This document shows positions 54,716 through 63,241 of a stretch of 64,000 nt of DNA, one piece after another. The position numbers and the translations under genes were made by a program. Source of the stretch: Virgibacillus sp. MSP4-1 (lineage in GTDB: Bacteria > Bacillota > Bacilli > Bacillales > Alkalibacillaceae); NCBI RefSeq assembly GCF_010092505.1, contig NZ_CP048021.1, positions 1,240,001 through 1,304,000 on the forward strand, in the 5' to 3' direction. A model generated the notes under the pieces. That model was not told where the DNA came from, did not search any database, and saw nothing but the letters and a program-made list of their open reading frames with translations. The first letter of the stretch is position 1. Each line of letters opens with the position of its first letter.

Positions 54716-54892
54716 TCAGCCATGGAAAAAATGCAGGAAGATGATAATGCCGGTCATGATGAACATTCCACCAAATAGAAAGTAACCTATGAATTTAATA
54801 GGTTTTGGCAGGCGCCCTCCCCTGCCAACTGGAGCCCCTTCTACACGCCGCATATGATCGATGGCATCATTAAAGGGCTTATGATGAGACAT
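54716..54892 (-). CDS. Small single-pass membrane protein
   Basis: 58 residues: polar, basic N-terminus (MSHHKPFNDAIDHMRRVEGA then PVGRGGRLPKPIKF) and one C-terminal membrane segment (about 34-54, FIGYFLFGGMFIMTGIIIF) ending LHFFHG. GGGAGGAGG precedes the ATG by four to eight bases, a very strong site. It lies between coaA and yqjQ. No family recognised; a tail-anchored topology is suggested. Confidence 0.75.
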   Translation of the reverse strand: MSHHKPFNDAIDHMRRVEGAPVGRGGRLPKPIKFIGYFLFGGMFIMTGIIIFLHFFHG

Positions 54893-54922
54893 TTTATCCT
54901 CCTCCCTTTTCCTGCAGTTTTT

Positions 54923-55708
54923 TTATTTTTTCCGGAACTGTCCCTTTAACACTTTTTCTACTAAGTGGGGAAACAGTTTATGAATCCGGCTTCCAAGCTC
55001 CATCCACAAGGGCAGATTGATTTCCCTTACAGGCCTGTAAATTTTCTGAACAATTTTCTGAGCTACTTTGTCTGCATCCAGCATATACCGGTCAACGGAC
55101 TTTGCATAGCCCCCACTGGGATCAGCAGTTTCAAAAAAGTTTGTCTTTACCGGTCCTAAATTGACCGCTGTAACAAAGACTCCCTGCTGTTCCACTTCCA
55201 TGCGAAGGCCATGCGTAAAGCCTACGACCGCATGCTTGGTCGCTGCATAACCCGCTGCTTTTGGCGTGGCCATTTTACCAGCCTGAGATGCAATATTCAT
55301 AATGTGACCTTCACCAAACTCAGCCATATGAGAAGCAAAAATTTGGGAGGCCTGGATAAGGGCATACACATTGACTCGGTACATATCTTCAAACTCTGTC
55401 AATTTCATATCGGAAACAGGCTGGAATAAACCAAAACCAGCATTATTAATGAGAACATGGATTTGTCCAAAGTCCTCAACAATCTGGTTCATCGTTCCCT
55501 GCCATTCCTTCTCATTCCCTACGTCGCAAACGTAATAATCCGCATTAAGTGAATGATTCTGCCTGATCCCCTCTGTTATTTTCTCCAATTTGTCACGGGA
55601 ACGAGCTATAAGAATGGGAAATCCGCCATTCTCCGCTACATGCCACGCTATCCTGCTTCCAATTCCGCTCGATGCTCCTGTGATAACGATCCGTTTTCCA
55701 TTGATCAT
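54923..55708 (-). CDS. yqjQ: Short-chain dehydrogenase YqjQ
   Basis: NAD(P)-dependent oxidoreductase of the classical SDR type, 261 residues. Cofactor loop ITGASSGIGSRIAW near 8-21, NNAGFGLFQ near 88, catalytic Ser in MNIASQAGKM, Tyr and Lys in GYAATKHAVVG near 152-162. The C-terminus is basic and hydrophobic. Substrate unknown. Start ATG at 55708 follows AAAGG and lies only 22 bases from the tandem repeats. Order yqjQ-yqjP-yqjN matches B. subtilis. Confidence 0.88.
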   Translation of the reverse strand: MINGKRIVITGASSGIGSRIAWHVAENGGFPILIARSRDKLEKITEGIRQNHSLNADYYVCDVGNEKEWQGTMNQIVEDFGQIHVLINNAGFGLFQPVSDMKLTEFEDMYRVNVYALIQASQIFASHMAEFGEGHIMNIASQAGKMATPKAAGYAATKHAVVGFTHGLRMEVEQQGVFVTAVNLGPVKTNFFETADPSGGYAKSVDRYMLDADKVAQKIVQKIYRPVREINLPLWMELGSRIHKLFPHLVEKVLKGQFRKK

Positions 55709-55730
55709 GCAATCAACCTTTACTTTCTTA

Positions 55731-55852
55731 TTGTCCAGCTACGGCTCCTAGGTCAAGGCGGATATAAGCCAAAGCCATTCCGTGGCCAAACCCGTGCCAC
55801 TACATGTCTTCGTCTTATCCCGCATGACCTGAACAGTCGCCTACGCTTTTCT
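55731..55852. repeat. 122-base structured intergenic repeat, copy A
   Basis: Opens TTGTCCAGCTACGGCTCC and closes CGCTTTTCT. Stems AGGTCA/TGACCT and GGCGGATATAAG/CTTATCCCGC fold it into a long imperfect hairpin. It is directly followed by copy B. Edge motifs resemble intergenic repeats widespread in Bacillaceae. Confidence 0.8.
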
Positions 55853-55974
55853 TTGTCCAGCTCCAGGGCCCAGACCCTCGCTGATGTAAGCAATCCCCAT
55901 TACGCGGCAAAAACATGCTACTACATGGGTCTTGCTTACACAGTCGGGTCTAAGCAGGGCCCTTCCGCTTTTCT
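55853..55974. repeat. 122-base structured intergenic repeat, copy B
   Basis: Same length and ends as copy A and the same core (CCATT.CG.GGC.AAA to ACTACATG), but its stems have other bases that still pair: AGGGCCC/GGGCCCT, AGACCC/GGGTCT, TGTAAGCAA/TTGCTTACA. Its right part encodes the last 13 residues of yqjP. Confidence 0.8.
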
Positions 55975-56922
55975 ATAAGTCATGTGATTTTCATGTTGTT
56001 CTATTTTTACTTTGTTCATCGATTCTAAGTAATCCAATTGAGCCATTGTTTCTGATAATGTTAATTCGAACTGGGTTTCAAACTTCTTGGGGAATAGTCT
56101 CTTACATATCTCAAATGGTGTCAATGGACCATCCTCCAGCAGGAAATAAACTTTTTCGGCTCTTTTTTCCTGCTTTCTTAAGCGTTCCCTTATAATGGAA
56201 TCTACTTGCTGAAACATAGGACCATGTCCAGGGTAAACCTGATTCACTTCATAAGTAAGCATTTTTTCCATCGATTCCCGGTATTGCAGCATAGGCTTTG
56301 GACGGGGCTGCTGCTTTTCTATCGGCGGTTCCAGTAATGGATTGGAAGAAATATGATATAACGTGTGATCCCCCGTCATCAGTTCATGAGTAGCCGGATT
56401 ATAAAAGGATAAATGGCTTTGTGCATGACCTGGAGTCTCCAGAACAGTCCAGTCCTCATGACCAGGCAATGGATCCTGATCCTTCAGAAAACCGGTCAGT
56501 TGTCCTTCGCCGGCTAAATGCTGATTGCTTTTTATGGCTTTAAGTACAGCCTGAAAACGATCCGGCACTCCCCAGGTTTTATAGGCGTCCTCGAAAAACT
56601 GGAAATATCGCTCAAAATAATCCTGATCTTTTGTAAGCCATTTTTGTACAAGGGAGTGTGCATAGACATTCTGAACATGATCAAAGCGACTGACCAGCCC
56701 AGTATGGTCCGGATGATGGTGGGTTAGAATAATTTGTTCAATATCCCGGAGCGAATAGCCGGTCTGTTTGATTTGATCCTGAAAAGCTTCCCAGGCTTCT
56801 TCCGTATTTACTCCTGCATCAATTAAAGATAACGTCTCTCCTTTTAATAAATACATATGCACATCGCCAACCGGAAACGGTGTTGGGACGGTTATTTGAT
56901 ACACTTTTTCTGTTTTAATCAT
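55936..56922 (-). CDS. yqjP: Metallo-beta-lactamase-fold hydrolase YqjP
   Basis: A 328-residue metal hydrolase. Metal motif ILTHHHPDHTGL near 65-76, further ligands in ETPGHAQSHLSFY near 175-187 and GDHTLYH, and YPGHGPMF near 238; a winged-helix-like C-terminal part (FLLEDGPLTPFEICKRLFPK) follows, as in LACTB2-type enzymes. Substrate unknown. The start is ATG at 56922 seven bases after GGAGG. Its last 13 residues (RKAEGPCLDPTV and the Tyr before) are read from repeat copy B, so the native end was replaced. Confidence 0.85.
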   Translation of the reverse strand: MIKTEKVYQITVPTPFPVGDVHMYLLKGETLSLIDAGVNTEEAWEAFQDQIKQTGYSLRDIEQIILTHHHPDHTGLVSRFDHVQNVYAHSLVQKWLTKDQDYFERYFQFFEDAYKTWGVPDRFQAVLKAIKSNQHLAGEGQLTGFLKDQDPLPGHEDWTVLETPGHAQSHLSFYNPATHELMTGDHTLYHISSNPLLEPPIEKQQPRPKPMLQYRESMEKMLTYEVNQVYPGHGPMFQQVDSIIRERLRKQEKRAEKVYFLLEDGPLTPFEICKRLFPKKFETQFELTLSETMAQLDYLESMNKVKIEQHENHMTYRKAEGPCLDPTV

Positions 56923-57002
56923 GTCCTGACCTCCAAGCAAAAACTAAACTGAATGAGTATTCATTTGTTTATTTTACTCCTCTTTTACCGATTTGTCATT
57001 TT

Positions 57003-58634
57003 TCATATGCTTGATTGGTAAAAAATGCGTTCAATCGCATGAGTTAATACGTCTGGCAATACGTCAAATGAGTAAGTGAGCTCCAATCTTTCTGTCCATT
57101 GATGGGGATCCTTCCCGAAAGGCCCTATATTTAAAACAGGCATGGTTATTTCATGTAATGCATCGTGGTCAAACGTATATCCCTTTTCATCAATAGGCAT
57201 ATTCATTTTTAATTGTCTGGTTTTTTGTCGGGACGTCATTGGCCCGATAAAGCTTAGATCAGAAAGACCCGGAAAAAATTCAATGGATTCAACAGCCATT
57301 TGGTGTCTATCCCGGAAAAGTTGCTGAACGAAATCGTGTACATCCTCAATAAGCGGATGACCCTTAGAAGAAACAGACGGATAAAAGGGCGGACTGTAGA
57401 ACAAAACCATCATCGGAGCCAGGTCTTTACATAAGTAGGCTAAATCCTGCACAAGGAGAGTGGAAAAATCCCGATCACCCTCCTCCCGATTATTCATGAG
57501 CAAGTTTTGACGTCTTAATACTTCCTGCTCCCCATGTCTGTCAACGGCTTCTTTATATAAGTCCTCATAAAGCATAACACGTACGTTTAGATCAGAATGA
57601 AAATGGTTCCTGGACCTTTTGGAAAAAGCCTCAGCCTTACGCTCATAATGCTTCTCAATCTGCTCCTTCGCCCGATTGGCTGCCTGAAGGAGTTTACTGG
57701 TCATATCCTGAATGCTTTGCTTCATAAATAAAACGTTATACATCGAAATGGCAGATAACGGTGTCTGTACTGAATATTTTTCCTTTAAGTCCCGGTTCAT
57801 CAGACTGACAGGCGGTGGTGTGGTTTCATCATCCGCTGTTTCAATAAAGTCTTCCTGAAGTTCAAGCTCCTGATTTAAATAACTAATCATGAGATTTGCA
57901 TTAATGCCATTAAAAGGTTCTCCGGCATGGGTTTCCTTCCCGTAGCAATAAAATCCAGGCAGCACCTTTCCAATGGACCCCTTATACATGTAATACCCCT
58001 GATCGCCTGGATACCTGCGAAATACAGGCTCACAATTCAAACCAGCTTTCAAACGAAGACCCTCTGCTTCCTTCCATTTTTTTAAGACAGGCAGAGCGGC
58101 AAGCATTCCTGATGAATTAGCCTCTTCGTCCGGAACAGCCAGTAATAGAAGGTTACCGGTAAACTGTCCGTTCATGGCTTTTTCCAGCATAGACAGCTGT
58201 AAAGTTAAGCCGGCTTTCATATCCATTGTTCCCCGTCCGAACAGCCAATTTCCTGTTTGTATATCTCGTTGAGCATCCTTAGGTAACTGATCCACACTTT
58301 TAGAAAGTTCTGCTGTTAACTCTCTCGGCCGAAAAGCAAGATTTATGTATGGCCCATAGTCCTCCACATCAACAACATCAATGTGACTGATTAATACCAG
58401 GGTATCCCGGGTTCCTGAATCTTTTTTTACCAAAGCGGATAATAGCTGTCTCCCATCATCCAGATGTTCCAAAGATAAATGCTCAGGATAATCCTGAAAG
58501 TACGTTCGTTCGGATAATAAATGATGAATATACTGCACAACCGCTATTTCAGCATCAGTGCCGGTAATACTTGGATAATCAACAAGTGTACACAACAGAT
58601 CCGTCAATTGCTCTTTTGTCTGCCACTTCTTCAT
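57003..58634 (-). CDS. yqjN: M20-family metallopeptidase (RocB-like, YqjN)
   Basis: A 543-residue zinc peptidase/deacylase. Metal ligands: LISHIDVVDVEDYGPY near 76-91 (His and Asp), GRGTMDMKAGLT near 132-143 (second Asp) and VPDEEANSSGM near 167 (catalytic Glu pair). The rest has a long insert as in RocB. B. subtilis YqjN is annotated as an amino-acid degradation hydrolase; the substrate is not known. The ATG at 58634 (MKKWQTKEQ) follows GGGAG by eight bases; the frame is open 18 codons upstream without a site. Confidence 0.88.
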   Translation of the reverse strand: MKKWQTKEQLTDLLCTLVDYPSITGTDAEIAVVQYIHHLLSERTYFQDYPEHLSLEHLDDGRQLLSALVKKDSGTRDTLVLISHIDVVDVEDYGPYINLAFRPRELTAELSKSVDQLPKDAQRDIQTGNWLFGRGTMDMKAGLTLQLSMLEKAMNGQFTGNLLLLAVPDEEANSSGMLAALPVLKKWKEAEGLRLKAGLNCEPVFRRYPGDQGYYMYKGSIGKVLPGFYCYGKETHAGEPFNGINANLMISYLNQELELQEDFIETADDETTPPPVSLMNRDLKEKYSVQTPLSAISMYNVLFMKQSIQDMTSKLLQAANRAKEQIEKHYERKAEAFSKRSRNHFHSDLNVRVMLYEDLYKEAVDRHGEQEVLRRQNLLMNNREEGDRDFSTLLVQDLAYLCKDLAPMMVLFYSPPFYPSVSSKGHPLIEDVHDFVQQLFRDRHQMAVESIEFFPGLSDLSFIGPMTSRQKTRQLKMNMPIDEKGYTFDHDALHEITMPVLNIGPFGKDPHQWTERLELTYSFDVLPDVLTHAIERIFYQSSI

Positions 58635-58743
58635 GTCAGGCTCTCCCTTCAAAAATAATATTGACTTTTCCTTTGAAATCTCCCACAATCAAAAAAGAGT
58701 TTCCTCGCCCCACTGTTAAAACATTTTGGAAAGGGTGAAAAAA

Positions 58744-59520
58744 ATGAAAACCAGGATTTTCGCACATCGAGGCGCATCCCAATATGCTCCCGAGAACACA
58801 ATGCCAGCTTTTGAACTGGCTTATGAAATGAATGCAGATGGGATTGAGACCGATGTACAATTGACGAAAGATCATATCCCTGTTCTTATCCATGATGAAA
58901 ATGTAAGGAGAACAACAAATGGTATCGGCTTTGTACAGGATTACACATTACAGGAAATCATGCAGTTGGATGCAGGATCCTGGTTTTCTTCATCCTTTAC
59001 GAATACATCTATTGTAACATTAGAAAAATTCTTACAATGGATTTCTCCAAAATCTTTGAAACTGAATTTAGAGTTAAAAAACAATGTGATTGACTATAAA
59101 CATCTGGAAAGTATTGTATATGACATGGTTAAGGATTATGGCCTGCTGGAGAGAACCATTTTTTCCAGCTTCAATCCAAAAAGTATGGAACGGATGTACA
59201 AACTTGACCCTTCTGCCAATACCGCATTTCTCACGACAAGTAAAATACGGCGATTAACTCAATTTACCCAGTCTATAGGATGTAATGGATTACATATTAA
59301 ATATCGAATCCTCTCTTCACAATTAGTAGAAGAATGCCGGAGAGCCGGACTGGATTTGCGTGTGTTTACAGTTAACCGACCAGCACAAATGGACCGATGT
59401 TATAAATTCAAATGCGAAGGCTTGTTCACGGATGTTCCTGATTTTGCCATAAAGCAACGGTCCGGCCTTCCGAACGAACGGACATCCAAACGAATCCACC
59501 CTTTTCAAAGAAGAAGGTAA
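58744..59520 (+). CDS. Glycerophosphodiester phosphodiesterase
   Basis: Hydrolyses glycerophosphodiesters to glycerol-3-phosphate and an alcohol. 258 residues, no signal peptide. Catalytic motifs: IFAHRGASQYAPENTMPAF near 4-22 (catalytic His, Arg, Glu-Asn-Thr), IETDVQLTKDHIPVLIHDEN near 38-57 (metal Glu/Asp and second His), LNLELKNN near 108, and the end TVNRPAQMDR, FTDVPDF. The last ~20 residues are basic. The ATG at 58744 is preceded by GGAAAGGGTG. It diverges from yqjN. Related to the UgpQ/YhdW type. Confidence 0.9.
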   Translation: MKTRIFAHRGASQYAPENTMPAFELAYEMNADGIETDVQLTKDHIPVLIHDENVRRTTNGIGFVQDYTLQEIMQLDAGSWFSSSFTNTSIVTLEKFLQWISPKSLKLNLELKNNVIDYKHLESIVYDMVKDYGLLERTIFSSFNPKSMERMYKLDPSANTAFLTTSKIRRLTQFTQSIGCNGLHIKYRILSSQLVEECRRAGLDLRVFTVNRPAQMDRCYKFKCEGLFTDVPDFAIKQRSGLPNERTSKRIHPFQRRR

Positions 59521-59657
59521 GCAGGCCCTTTTCATATTCGTTATTTTTTCAGTAAAATAAAACTATCCTATGCACTACCATTTAATCCAAATGGCAAAAA
59601 ACAGAATATACAGAACCAAAACGTAAAGACTTACCACTACATATAGGGGGTTATCAT

Positions 59658-60677
59658 ATGTCTGCCAAATTATTCTCACCATTTACCATCGGGGATGTAA
59701 CACTAAAGAACCGCATTGTTATGTCACCAATGTGTATGTACTCTGTGGAATCTCAGGATGGGAAAGTGCAGCCCTTCCATATCACACACTATGAAAGCCG
59801 TGCGGTTGGGCAGGCCGGCTTAATCATGGTCGAGTCTACAGCCGTTAAACCTGAAGGCCGCATATCCCTGAATGATTTAGGCATTTGGGATGATGAACAC
59901 ATTAATGGTCTGCAGCAGATTACGGAAGCCGTTCATCGACATGGAGCAAAGGCTGCGATTCAACTGGGGCATGCCGGACGTAAAGCAGGTCTGCCATCAG
60001 AAATATATTCGCCCTCCCCTATGGCATTCAGCGATGACTATCAAACACCTGTGGAAATGGATCAGGACGCTGTTGATGACGCTGTAAAATCCTTCAGGAA
60101 TGGAGCTATGCGGGCTAAGAAAGCCGGTTTTGATATCATCGAAATTCATGGCGCTCATGGGTATTTGATTAATCAGTTTTTGTCACCATTAACGAATAAG
60201 CGCACGGATAAATACGGGGGATCCACGGAGAATCGCTACCGTTTCCTGCGTGAGATTATTGATGCTGTCAAAGACGTTTGGCAGGGGCCATTATTTGTGA
60301 GAATTTCAGCGAATGAATATGATGAAAATGGTAACCAGAATGAAGATTTTAAATACTTCGCAAAAGAAATGAAACAGCAGGGCATCCATTTGATTGACTG
60401 CAGTTCCGGCGGGGTGATTCCTGTAAAGGTACCTTCCTATCCGGGTTATCAGGTTACATATGCAGAAGAGATCCGCAGGGAAGCGGACATTCCGACAGGT
60501 GCAGTAGGCCTCATTACCCGCGGAGTTCAGGCAGAAGAAATTGTCCAAAATGAACGTGCTGATCTCGTTTTCCTTGCCCGGGCCTTTTTACGCAATCCTT
60601 ATTGGCCAAAACAAGCAGCTGATGAGCTGGGAGAAACGATCGAAGCACCTGCACAATATAAGCGTGGCTGGCGTTGA
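59658..60677 (+). CDS. namA: NADPH dehydrogenase NamA (old yellow enzyme, YqjM)
   Basis: FMN flavoprotein reducing activated C=C bonds with NADPH; linked to oxidative stress in B. subtilis. 339 residues. The YqjM-class markers are present: C26 and Y28 in [28 protein letters not shown] with the substrate-binding histidines near 164-167, and [15 protein letters not shown]. Start ATG at 59658 follows AGGGGG. No gene longer than 20 residues is seen in the 137-base gap before it. Confidence 0.95.
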   Translation: MSAKLFSPFTIGDVTLKNRIVMSPMCMYSVESQDGKVQPFHITHYESRAVGQAGLIMVESTAVKPEGRISLNDLGIWDDEHINGLQQITEAVHRHGAKAAIQLGHAGRKAGLPSEIYSPSPMAFSDDYQTPVEMDQDAVDDAVKSFRNGAMRAKKAGFDIIEIHGAHGYLINQFLSPLTNKRTDKYGGSTENRYRFLREIIDAVKDVWQGPLFVRISANEYDENGNQNEDFKYFAKEMKQQGIHLIDCSSGGVIPVKVPSYPGYQVTYAEEIRREADIPTGAVGLITRGVQAEEIVQNERADLVFLARAFLRNPYWPKQAADELGETIEAPAQYKRGWR

Positions 60678-60767
60678 TCATTTTAATTTCCTGATATGCT
60701 CACTGAACCATCAGCAGGGTAGAGCCCCTCACTGATGGAAGTTTCACTTTATGGAGGAGGTTTTTTT

Positions 60768-61685
60768 ATGGAATTATTTTTTCTTGGAACAGGTGCCGGC
60801 GTACCCTCCAAACAACGAAATGTCTCATCAATTGCTTTGAAGCTCCTCCAGGAAAGGGGCTCTGTCTGGCTGTTTGATTGTGGAGAATCAACCCAGCATC
60901 AAATCTTGCATACCCATATAAAGCCAGGCAAAATTGACAAAATCTTTATTACCCACTTACACGGCGATCATATTTTTGGCTTACCAGGCCTGTTGGGGAG
61001 CCGTTCCTTTCAGGGTGGTGAATCATCGGTTGAACTATACGGACCACCAGGAATTAAGGAATTTGTTCAAACCTCTCTGGCCATTAGTCAAACACACTTA
61101 AAATATCGCATTCATTTTTATGAGATAAATGAAGAAGGCGTCCTTTTTGAAGATGAGCAATTCAGGGTTAAAGTCCGCAGGCTCGATCATGGAGTGTCCT
61201 CCTATGGGTATCGTATTGAAGAAAAGGATAAGATTGGTGAGCTTCAGCCGGATAAATTAAAAAGTGCCGGTATTGAACCGGGGCCTTTGTATAAGCTGAT
61301 TAAAGAAAATCCTAAAGTTACACTTCCTGATGGAAGGACGATTCATCGGGAAGAGTTTACAGGGCCACGCAAAAAAGGAAAAACCGTTTGCATATTCGGG
61401 GACACCCGTTATTCCGAAGCACATGCAGAATTTGCCGAACATGCCGATATCCTTGTACATGAAGCTACGTTTGGGGCGGAAGACGAACAGCTTGCCTATG
61501 AATACTATCATTCTTCAACGAAACAGGCTGCCACGCTCGCTTCAAATGCTAAGGTCGGCAGGTTGCTCCTTACCCATATTTCATCACGGTATCTTGAGGA
61601 AGATATCCCTCAGCTATTGGAAGGAGCTGCAAATGTTTTTCCGAACACGAGAATTGTAAATGACTTTGACCAGGTGAACGTTTAG
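60768..61685 (+). CDS. rnz: Ribonuclease Z
   Basis: Endonuclease that removes 3' trailers from tRNA precursors lacking an encoded CCA. 305 residues: [17 protein letters not shown] near 5-21, zinc motif [15 protein letters not shown] with H63, H65, D67 and H68, [17 protein letters not shown] near 205 and LTHISSRY near 265. The ATG at 60768 follows GGAGGAGG by seven bases; an in-frame upstream ATG is rejected. In B. subtilis rnz (yqjK) is next to yqjM. Confidence 0.95.
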   Translation: MELFFLGTGAGVPSKQRNVSSIALKLLQERGSVWLFDCGESTQHQILHTHIKPGKIDKIFITHLHGDHIFGLPGLLGSRSFQGGESSVELYGPPGIKEFVQTSLAISQTHLKYRIHFYEINEEGVLFEDEQFRVKVRRLDHGVSSYGYRIEEKDKIGELQPDKLKSAGIEPGPLYKLIKENPKVTLPDGRTIHREEFTGPRKKGKTVCIFGDTRYSEAHAEFAEHADILVHEATFGAEDEQLAYEYYHSSTKQAATLASNAKVGRLLLTHISSRYLEEDIPQLLEGAANVFPNTRIVNDFDQVNV

Positions 61686-61695
61686 GAGGGGTACT

Positions 61696-63069
61696 ATGAA
61701 CATCAACGAAATCGTCCAAAAGCAAAGGGAAATGTACGAAGGCAGCAAAACCTTCACCTATACCTTTCGTAAGCATCAGCTGGAAAAAATGAAGCATATG
61801 CTGGAACGGTATGAAAAGGATATTTACCATGCTTTAAAACAGGATCTAAATAAATCAGAGTATGAAGTATTTGTTACAGAATTGGGCTTTCTGTTTACAG
61901 AGCTCACCGAAACGATGAAATTTTTTGGTGAATGGATGCGCCCGAAGAAGGTAAAGACTCCCCTCACTCATAAGGGCTCTAAAAGCTTTATTTATAAGGA
62001 ACCTTATGGGGTTTCCCTGATTATTGGTCCCTGGAACTACCCCGTTCATTTAACACTGGCACCTTTAATTGGGGCGATAGCTGCCGGGAATTGCGCAATT
62101 ATTAAACCATCAGAGTATACTCCTAACGTATCCAGCTTAATACGTCATATGATTAAAGAAACATTTGATGCAAATTTTGTAACGGTCATCGAAGGAGATA
62201 AAGAGGTAAGTGAAGAGCTGCTTAATGAACGTTTCGATTATATCTTTTTTACCGGCAGTGAACCTGTTGGTAAAATTGTGATGGAAAAAGCTAGTAAGCA
62301 TTTAACACCAGTAACGTTGGAGTTAGGTGGCAAGAGCCCTTGTATCGTTGACCGCGATGCAAAGCTTGACCTCGCAGCAAAACGAATTGCCTGGGGAAAA
62401 TTTACAAATGCAGGCCAGACATGTGTTGCACCGGATTACTTATATGTACATGAAGACGTTAAGGATGCGTTTCTCGAACGATTTAAAAATGAAGTGAAGA
62501 AGTTGTATGGGGAAAATCCTATTGAAAATCAAGAGTACACCCGTATCGTAAATGAAAAACACTTTCACCGGCTAAAAAGGTTTCTGGATGATCAGCATGT
62601 CGTGTTTGGTGGAGATACAGATGAAAACAAGCTTACAATCAGTCCCACTTTACTGGAAGATCAAACTTGGAATGACCCGGTTATGCAGGAGGAGATTTTC
62701 GGACCTATCCTCCCTATTTTTACGTTTAATAGGTTGAATGAAGTGAAGGAAGAGGTCAAGAATGCACCAAGGCCTCTTGCATTGTACTACTTCTCAGAGA
62801 ATACCACCAATCAGGAGTGGATGATTAAAAACATTACGTACGGCGGCGGTTGTATCAATGACACTATGATGCACCTCGCCAATCCTTATCTCCCGTTTGG
62901 CGGAGTTGGCACAAGCGGCATGGGAAGCTATCATGGCAAAGCATCCTTTGACACATTTTCCCATCATAAAAGCGTCCTTAAGCAGACAACAGCCTTTGAC
63001 CTGGCCTTCCGCTATCCGGGGTCAAAGCTCGGATTACGGATACTGCGTAATTTGATGAAGAAAAAATAA
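61696..63069 (+). CDS. Aldehyde dehydrogenase (YwdH-like)
   Basis: NAD(P)-dependent class-3 type aldehyde dehydrogenase, 457 residues. [20 protein letters not shown] near 115-134 (cofactor entry), [11 protein letters not shown] near 192, catalytic Glu in [12 protein letters not shown] near 215, catalytic Cys in [15 protein letters not shown] near 243-257, [10 protein letters not shown] near 335. A C-terminal hydrophobic/basic end ([19 protein letters not shown]) may touch the membrane. It begins ten bases after rnz with GGAGG and may be co-transcribed. Likely role is fatty or aromatic aldehyde detoxification. Confidence 0.9.
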   Translation: MNINEIVQKQREMYEGSKTFTYTFRKHQLEKMKHMLERYEKDIYHALKQDLNKSEYEVFVTELGFLFTELTETMKFFGEWMRPKKVKTPLTHKGSKSFIYKEPYGVSLIIGPWNYPVHLTLAPLIGAIAAGNCAIIKPSEYTPNVSSLIRHMIKETFDANFVTVIEGDKEVSEELLNERFDYIFFTGSEPVGKIVMEKASKHLTPVTLELGGKSPCIVDRDAKLDLAAKRIAWGKFTNAGQTCVAPDYLYVHEDVKDAFLERFKNEVKKLYGENPIENQEYTRIVNEKHFHRLKRFLDDQHVVFGGDTDENKLTISPTLLEDQTWNDPVMQEEIFGPILPIFTFNRLNEVKEEVKNAPRPLALYYFSENTTNQEWMIKNITYGGGCINDTMMHLANPYLPFGGVGTSGMGSYHGKASFDTFSHHKSVLKQTTAFDLAFRYPGSKLGLRILRNLMKKK

Positions 63070-63100
63070 TATTCATTGAAAATTTATATACGTATAGGAT

Positions 63101-63145
63101 AATCCGGGAAGCTGCTACCAATAGTATTAGCTTCCCGGATTTTTT
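63101..63145 (+). terminator. Terminator after aldehyde dehydrogenase
   Basis: AATCCGGGAAGCT and AGCTTCCCGGATT form a perfect 13-bp stem followed by TTTT. Confidence 0.92.
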
Positions 63146-63241
63146 GGTAATTCAAAGGAATTTACCCTTGAAATTTTAATAGAAAACGAATATTATAGGA
63201 ATCGTTGGTTAAAATTATACGGAAAAGAGATTGGTGATATG

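Noticed and set aside
55709-55935. Plus-strand frame through the tandem repeats as a gene
   Set aside because: It lies in the hairpin repeat and opposite yqjQ/yqjP ends, without a ribosome-binding site.
63160-63241. Purine riboswitch or PurR box before the NCS2 permease
   Set aside because: Only a single imperfect CGAA-type half-site (AAAACGAATATT) and no three-way riboswitch core.
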